The notes beneath the pieces are model-generated. The model ran no database searches, had not been told where the DNA came from, and saw only the letters and a list, made by a program, of their open reading frames with translations. Below are positions 57,763 through 64,000 of a stretch of DNA of 64,000 nucleotides, one piece after another; positions within the stretch are counted from its first letter, which is position 1; each line of letters opens with the position of its first letter. Where the stretch lies: assembly GCA_023974075.1 (NCBI GenBank), contig CM043801.1:17549781-17613780 (forward strand). Reading direction: 5' to 3'. This DNA is from Chaenocephalus aceratus. Its lineage: Eukaryota > Chordata > Actinopteri > Perciformes > Channichthyidae. The position numbers and the translations under genes are program-made.

Positions 57763-57851
57763 GTGAGGGGAATAAACCCAGTCAGTCATGCCTGTTAGGA
57801 GTGTTCACTAGTAGGTGTTAGAGTACATCAAGCTAACTTTGTGCATTAGAG

Positions 57852-58616
57852 CAGGGGTTCCCAAACTTTGCCATGCCAAGGACCCCCATATAGCATTATC
57901 CTCTGGCGGGGACCCACCTGTTGCAAAAAAAAAATTAAATGAGTACATTATGATGGGAAATATGACAAATTAATCATACAGCTTAATACATTTTCTTAAT
58001 ATATATTTGTATTAATAATCAGTTATTCTTCTAACATTTTTTTGTATTTATCTTTTGTTTGTCATTCATTACATTCATTGTGTCTTCTGTTATAAACATT
58101 CTTAACACAATATTAAACAGTAATATCAACAGTAAACATATTTTTAAAGTGATTTCTGTCTTTATAATATTATATAATTTTGAACAGTAATATGAACAAT
58201 TAACATGTATTTTTAGCATTTTTGAAAGCTACTTATGCCTTAATAATATTATATATAATATTCAACAGTAATATTAACAATAAACATATTTATATTCATA
58301 TATAAACAACAATATTTGCTACATCCGTGCTCTCATCGAGCTGCAGAGCAAAATATTCACTGGCTCTCACTTGCTCCAAAAGCTGAGCAGATACTCAGTT
58401 TCACTCTCAGTAGCGGCAGCTCGATTCTGATTGGCTTGAAGGGCGGTCGTGTGATTTAAAAACAATAAATAAAAAATATTAAAAGATTGGTATCAAAGGA
58501 CAAATAGATTGATAGATATGCAGTTATTAATTACATCATTAAAAAAATGTATCTTTAAAAAAAGAAAAAATTCCCCTTTCCCTCAAACTGGCGGGGCCCC
58601 ACTTTGAAAAACACTG
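57852..58616. mobile_element. Non-autonomous hAT element in rps28 intron 3
   Basis: Ends CAGGGGTTCCCAAACTTTG (left) and CACTTTGAAAAACACTG (right) are hAT-type inverted repeats. They are flanked by a perfect 8-bp duplication CATTAGAG (57844-57851 and 58617-58624). The 765-bp interior is AT-rich with several near-repeats of a 'taatattaaca' segment and no transposase. Confidence 0.9.
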
Positions 58617-59324
58617 CATTAGAGAACTATTTAAAAAAACATTGGCTTGGGCTGCTATTTTGAAATAAGCACGTGTATAATTTAATACAATAAAGTGAGT
58701 GTAAAAAATATTTAGATACATCTTGTCTCGTTAAATAGCTTGTGCAACCAGAAATAATCTCTGCTCAAGCACAATGTTCAGCAAGTTAATATTGGAATCC
58801 TGCAACAAGTGTTGACCCACAAAAAAGGTTTTCCTATGTCATGTCCTCTGTATGTATGTCAGACCACATGTTATTAAAACATATTTTAATACAGTCAAAT
58901 ATAAAAACACTATAGTCTCTCTTTATGAAATTACCGTAGAATTTAAACTAGAGCTCTTTGACACTCTGTAACAGAAACGCTAAGCTTCTCAAATGGAGGA
59001 TTATGCCTGTGTTATGTAACGGATTCATATTTATTTTTAGTAAACCTAGTGATGAATGGTTATCTACCACTCATATTGTAAGCTTATCATGACTGCACTT
59101 GGTTTACTCTTCGTGGACTTATTTCCTCCTGAATCACCAGACGAGTGAAGGCGACAGGTGGCTGAGTCGAATACGTAGCACTGTCTATTCACAAATTACA
59201 AATGAGATTTAGCAATCCGTCACCTGAACTAAAGACCCTGCTGTTTTATACTGGGAAATGTTGTTTTTATGATGTTGAGTTTGAGGTGGTGAGTTGACCT
59301 TTTTCAATTTGATTCTCTTTGCAG

Positions 59325-59420
59325 TGCCCCTGAGCTGTGAGATGCGAGACCAATGCAGTGAGGAACCACTCGATATCACTTGTTCAGATGCTTTGAAATA
59401 AATTTGGTTATTAAGATCAG
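59325..59420 (+). other. rps28 3' untranslated exon with polyadenylation signal
   Basis: Acceptor TTTGCAG ends at 59324. The exon begins tgcccctgagctgtgag and has AATAAA at 59397-59402; the cleavage site is expected near 59420. A final non-coding exon after the stop codon is known from mammalian RPS28. Confidence 0.75.
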
Positions 59421-60533
59421 TTGGTGTTCTGTTTTTACTTTGTTCATACTCATAGTAAATAAAAACTGTTTTCATAATAAATATTATCATTACATTTTGC
59501 GTCTAAGCTTAAGGCATATTAGTGATTATTTCACAGCAGTGTGTAAATCCACTGCAGAATTATCATTCCTTTACATCAGTGACGATATCTTGTTTAAATA
59601 AATATGCTAACGTGTTACAAATGTAGTTTATAATGTGGACGTTGTGAGAGGATTTAGTTTCAATGTACATTTACTTCATGAAGTTATGAGATTTGTATCC
59701 TTTTTGAAATGCTCAAATCTAGATACTCAAGGCTTTTATTGTTGTGTGTATATTAGCTACGGGGCAGTTATGACAATGAAAATCTTGGGTCACAGGCTCC
59801 TCGAACAGTGCAACACAAACAGATAAAATAGAAACTGCAGAATAGTCTATATACAGTAATTGGAATAGTGATATGTGAGTTGCAAACTGATGTATCTTCT
59901 TTCAAAAGTTCAGGTGTTTAACATTCTTATGGCCTGTGGGATGAAACTCCCATTTCAATTGAATGCTAAAGTATATTCATGCTTTACTGCAACTATATTT
60001 CGTTTTTAAGATAAAAGTCACTTTGCATAATTGGATAATATAAAACGACTAATATATAATTAGATAATTGGCTACTTTGCAATGTATAGAGTAATACACG
60101 ATAGCCTCACCTTTACTTACTGCCACAAAAAAGGATATTGTTTTCTTACAAGCATGGGAAGCTTGCAATTTTTTTGTTGCGCAATTTTAATATCAGCCCA
60201 TCCGCGCAGTGTAGTGAGTTTGTCTGATAACATTCTTGAAGACATTCACAGATGCAATGTCTTCATTTGGTTCACGAGGCCTATATCATGGAAAAAAGGT
60301 TGTGTATTACATTCTGTCCAACAGAGGGCAGCATCACTCCTAGTTGTTTGGGGAGTTTAAATTAATTTCACTGATCAGAAAACAAATACAGGCTTTCATC
60401 CCCGAGTCTTGTCTTGAAGGATGAGCTGTTTTAAAACAAGCCTCTTGGTAAACTACCTGCTTTAAGAACCTATTCCCAGCCCACCTCCTCTGACTAACTT
60501 GTTCTACACTTGTGGATAGTAACAAGTGCAATG

Positions 60534-60764
60534 ACTGAACAGAACATCACGGCTGATGCCAGTGGAGATGCTTTCAACTCTTTGTCTGAAACCACTTATC
60601 TGTTGGCTGCAAGGATTCATGACGTCGTCAAGGCATATTCTCACACGCCTAAATTGCCTTTTCAAGGTGTTGATTATAACCAAGCTGTATCAAAGCTTAT
60701 TTCATGTGAATCAAGTGTTGTCAATGTGCAGAAATCCTTCCTGCATTGTAAGAACAAATCCTGA
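60534..60764 (+). CDS. Small open reading frame, unrecognised
   Basis: A 76-codon frame from ATG at 60534 (MTEQN...) to a stop, with balanced amino-acid composition and no low complexity. A donor-like T|GTAAGA occurs close to its end, so it could be a first exon. I recognise no family. It may be chance, as frames of this length are common in this DNA. Confidence 0.2.
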   Translation, partial: TEQNITADASGDAFNSLSETTYLLAARIHDVVKAYSHTPKLPFQGVDYNQAVSKLISCESSVVNVQKSFLHCKNKS

Positions 60765-63700
60765 TGATTGAATACAGATCAGTTTACTGGCAATCTTGGT
60801 AGGTTTTGAAATGTTAATGAGATGAAATGAGACAATTCAAATGAGTCCCACCCTATTTCATGCTGTTTTATTTGTCCTGTGTCTTCTGGATCAACTTTTG
60901 CTTCTTACAATACAATCTATGAAGCCAGAGCTTTAATAATATTAGCAAATGCTCGTGCTAATGGGGATGCTAATACAAATGATGATCTGATGCTGAATAG
61001 CTTGATCTATCACTGCTCAGTTTTAAAATAACTTAAAGCCAATTACTTGTTACAATGCATGATTTTGGATCAATGTTTCTAACCTCACATTTTTATATAT
61101 TAAAGATTGTGGTTGACAGGCTTGCTTTTCCAGCAAGAAGGTATTTGGGTGAACTCCAGTTTGAGGTTTATGAAGGAGTCAAGTGTTTGAACAGGAAAGC
61201 AGTTTGATTTGTGTGTTGGGCTTTGGCTGCAGAATGTATTCTGTATGTTAAATGTCCTTATACTTTCCGTCTCAGTTTGACCTACTTTGCACAGAGCTTT
61301 GAATGGTGGCAGTGGAGAGAAAATACTTTATTTTACTTAAAATCAACAGTGATGTGAAAGCAGTGTATTTACCAGGCACAGTGGTACTATACCATACTGC
61401 TTTGACAGGTATATAAACAGTGCATTGATTTAGCATTTCATATTTGTTAAATAAATAAAACACTCACCATATTAAAAACACTACAACTTTTTCCACTGTT
61501 TTGTTTACACCACACAGCTTTTTATGGTTGCTTGTTTTTCTTATGGCTTTGGCTTGCAAGCAGTGGGACCTTTCAACAAGTTAAAACAAACATTAAATCA
61601 TAACCGACAAACATGTCAAAATGCATTGGACCCTATTTTAAGGTAGGCCCAAATCCCTTATATGTTCTACTGGAGTGGAAAAGAGAATGCTGGAAAACGA
61701 CTATAAAAGCATTGTGCTTTTGTTGTCATAGTCATCGGCATATCCATGCAGAATGAAAAAAGTGTATACATTTGTTTTCTCACTGTGTAGATTATTTACC
61801 ATCATACTGTATGTACCAATGAAAAGAGTATTGCAGCTGCGTCTTGAGGCTTTGAAACTTCCAATAATTACTGTGGCTCTTGCCAAGAGAGCATCAACAA
61901 TAATGTGAAACTAGAGACCGTCTGCGATAGGATCAGAGTGGCAGCGAGGCTAAATTGGGCCAGGAGTGCTAAGTGGGTGTGTGGGGGGGACATAGAACCT
62001 TTCCCTACCTCCTACCCCACAACTTCTGCCACCCTTCCTCAGACCAGGGACCACACCCATCTTCAAACTCAGCCTTCATTTGATCTCAATCTACCAAAGA
62101 ATGTGGCCAGGGACCATCACCGTGATGAAATGAATAAACAGAAATGGAGAGACAGAAATATAAAACCTGGCACAGTACTCAAAACCTCCTTTGTGGTAGT
62201 TCCTGCTACAGTATGTTTCCCCAACTTTGCCATGAAGACATACACACAGACTCAAAAGGTAAAAACACAACCAGCATTGCGGCTAGTAACCAAAGTGTCA
62301 ACTGACACCAACCAATTAATTCTTGGCAGCTATTCCTTAAGTTAAAGTTAGACATGCAAAACCAAGAAGATGGCTTGCACTTGAAGTAGAGACAGAGTTA
62401 TATGTAAGAGTGAGACTGAAAAACATTTTATTTTGTTTACATAATCTAGGCAAAAGAATCTGGGTAAACATAATTTATTTTACAGAAATCCGCCCACATG
62501 CTAGTATTCATCTACAGCAGAGTGAACCTCCAGTGCCCCACGTGGGAATAAACGAGTGAACAACGTGCCCTAAAAAACAGATAAACAGGTCCTATAGCTT
62601 CAGTCTGACTCATGTTCAAAAAGCTGCTAAACCTGCACCTGCTTTATCCTTTAAATGCACTTTGACCTACAGATGAAAAGAAAAGAGAAGTGTTATTCTT
62701 GAAGGGAATTCCCAGTTTGTTATTCAGCAGGCTTCACAGTCAACAACAGCTCTGGGCTTGACAACCAACTCGGAAACACCTAACATCCCCTGTCAACAGA
62801 TTTCCACACCTCTCCATCCGCCTGCCTCACCCATCCATATAGACTTACGGGTGGTATGTGTTTACCATCTCTCCTCTTCCGTTTCTATCCCTGAAGCACA
62901 GGCATACCTGGTTGGAAACATCTTCCCCAATGTCACTCACAGTTTATCTGCATGCCATGGTCAAACTCAGCTCTGAGAGATCAGCAGCAGTGGACATGTG
63001 TGTCTGCAGGCACTGTCTGGGATCTGCAACACTGAGGCACACGTGCACACATCAATCAGAACAAGAACGTGGCTGAGCCATATCTAAATCTCAAAATCTT
63101 TCTTCTATTATCTATAAAGAGATTGAGACATCAACACATTTGGGATGTTTTTGTTTATAGTCACATCTTTGTTAATATGCCTTCCCTCAATGACCAGTAG
63201 TAGTGAAAGCTGGGATGTAATCCATTTTAAAGTGCTGAGAGTTTGACAGTTTTGCAGGTGTGAGTATAGTTACTTTTAGTTGATGATGCTTATAATTGCT
63301 TAATGACAAGTATATTCCTTGCATTTAAACTTTCTTAAGTAAAAGAACAAAAGTTATATTGGCAAAATGTACTTAAGAGATTAAAATACAAATGTATGCT
63401 TGCATGCAATTGGCAAATAAATGCAGTGGATTAAAAATAAATACAGTATTCACAGAGGATGAATAAAAATGGAGGCGGGGGGCTTTGTCTCTCCCATGCT
63501 GATTAACAGGATGTGAGCAGCAGGGAGGTCATGGAGCGTCCGGGGGGGGGGGGGGGGGGGGGAAGAGGCCTCTGATTTACACACTGAACCTGGCCACACA
63601 TTTAAAAATGGGGCCCATAGGATGCAGGGAACATAATTACCCCAGAGGTAACTATAAGATATTCCCTGCCTCTCTCTTTCTCTCTTGCCTCTGCCAGTTT

Positions 63701-64000
63701 CTGTCCTTCTCTTTTTTTCAAGCATCTTCATACACTCTGAACTTTAGTAAACCCAGCATCTCTTCCCATAATCCTTTCCTGTCATTAATTGCATTGGGAG
63801 AGGCTGCTCTTGTTAGGCTCAAGGAGGGCAAGCCAAGGTTTTATCACCTGCAGAAATGAAGAGAGCTTTAGTAAGAATACAAAATGAAAGATGGTTGTTA
63901 GCAAGAGCGATGTCCTACAGAAACAATTAACCAGAACGAGTTAAATGACTTTGAGGTTAAAAAAACAAGCCAAACACAGCTTGGACTTTTTTGATTTACT
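60765..64000. other. No recognised gene to the right edge
   Basis: Non-coding as far as I can see. The 146-codon frame at 61905-62345 has no domain character. A G-tract of about 22 bases lies at 63541-63562, with a pyrimidine-rich stretch near 63660-63720. Confidence 0.4.

Noticed and set aside
61905..62345. 146-codon plus-strand frame
   Set aside because: No recognisable domain, uneven composition and no splice or promoter context; considered chance.

Overview
The window is nuclear DNA from a ray-finned fish, probably a derived teleost. Three vertebrate genes can be read exon by exon with GT-AG introns: a relaxin/insulin-family peptide, a silent Kv channel subunit of the KCNV2 (Kv8.2) type, and ribosomal protein S28. 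The background is AT-rich, has very long (GT)n microsatellites, and carries many short DNA transposons with clear target-site duplications (TTAA, TAA, 8-bp hAT type) as well as LINE 3' ends and a solo LTR. No bacterial or organellar features were seen.

Layout. 1-1.55 kb: a CpG-rich minus-strand exon of an unrecognised Q/P-rich protein that runs off the left edge. 2.4-3.2 kb: a decayed minus-strand LINE. 4.9-12.5 kb: a dense repeat block with one copy of a dispersed repeat, an element with ~90-bp inverted ends, and a 2.26-kb near-perfect palindrome. 12.5-30.5 kb: mostly single-copy non-coding DNA with microsatellites and one hAT element. 30.6-31.7 kb: a PIF/Harbinger-type element with a TAA duplication. 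33.2-35.3 kb: a second large inverted structure with order A-B-A'-B'. 37.0-39.8 kb: a second copy of the 4.9-kb repeat, split by a LINE fragment and by a 1.1-kb insertion containing about 490 bp of (GT)n. 40.0-42.5 kb: two loci with the C-terminal 'ballast' type domain of P2X7 receptors; the second is a lone first exon inside a TTAA-flanked DNA transposon. 43.8-44.7 kb: the relaxin-family peptide gene (minus). 45.1-46.7 kb: an ACAGTAA-rich element with a solo LTR nested in it. 50.9-55.2 kb: the four-exon kcnv2-like gene (minus). 56.4-59.4 kb: rps28 (plus), head to head with kcnv2 and about 1.2 kb away, with a hAT element in its last intron. 59.4-64 kb: no recognised gene.

The genes do not form a pathway. 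The channel subunit is expected to modify Kv2-type channels in photoreceptors, and two OTX/CRX-type motifs lie just upstream of it. The peptide is a secreted hormone precursor. rps28 is a housekeeping gene with a 5'TOP-like start. The most unusual items are the paired P2X7-ballast loci with the same intron phase, one packaged in a TTAA transposon, and the two kilobase-scale palindromes. All calls come from reading the sequence; no searches were run.
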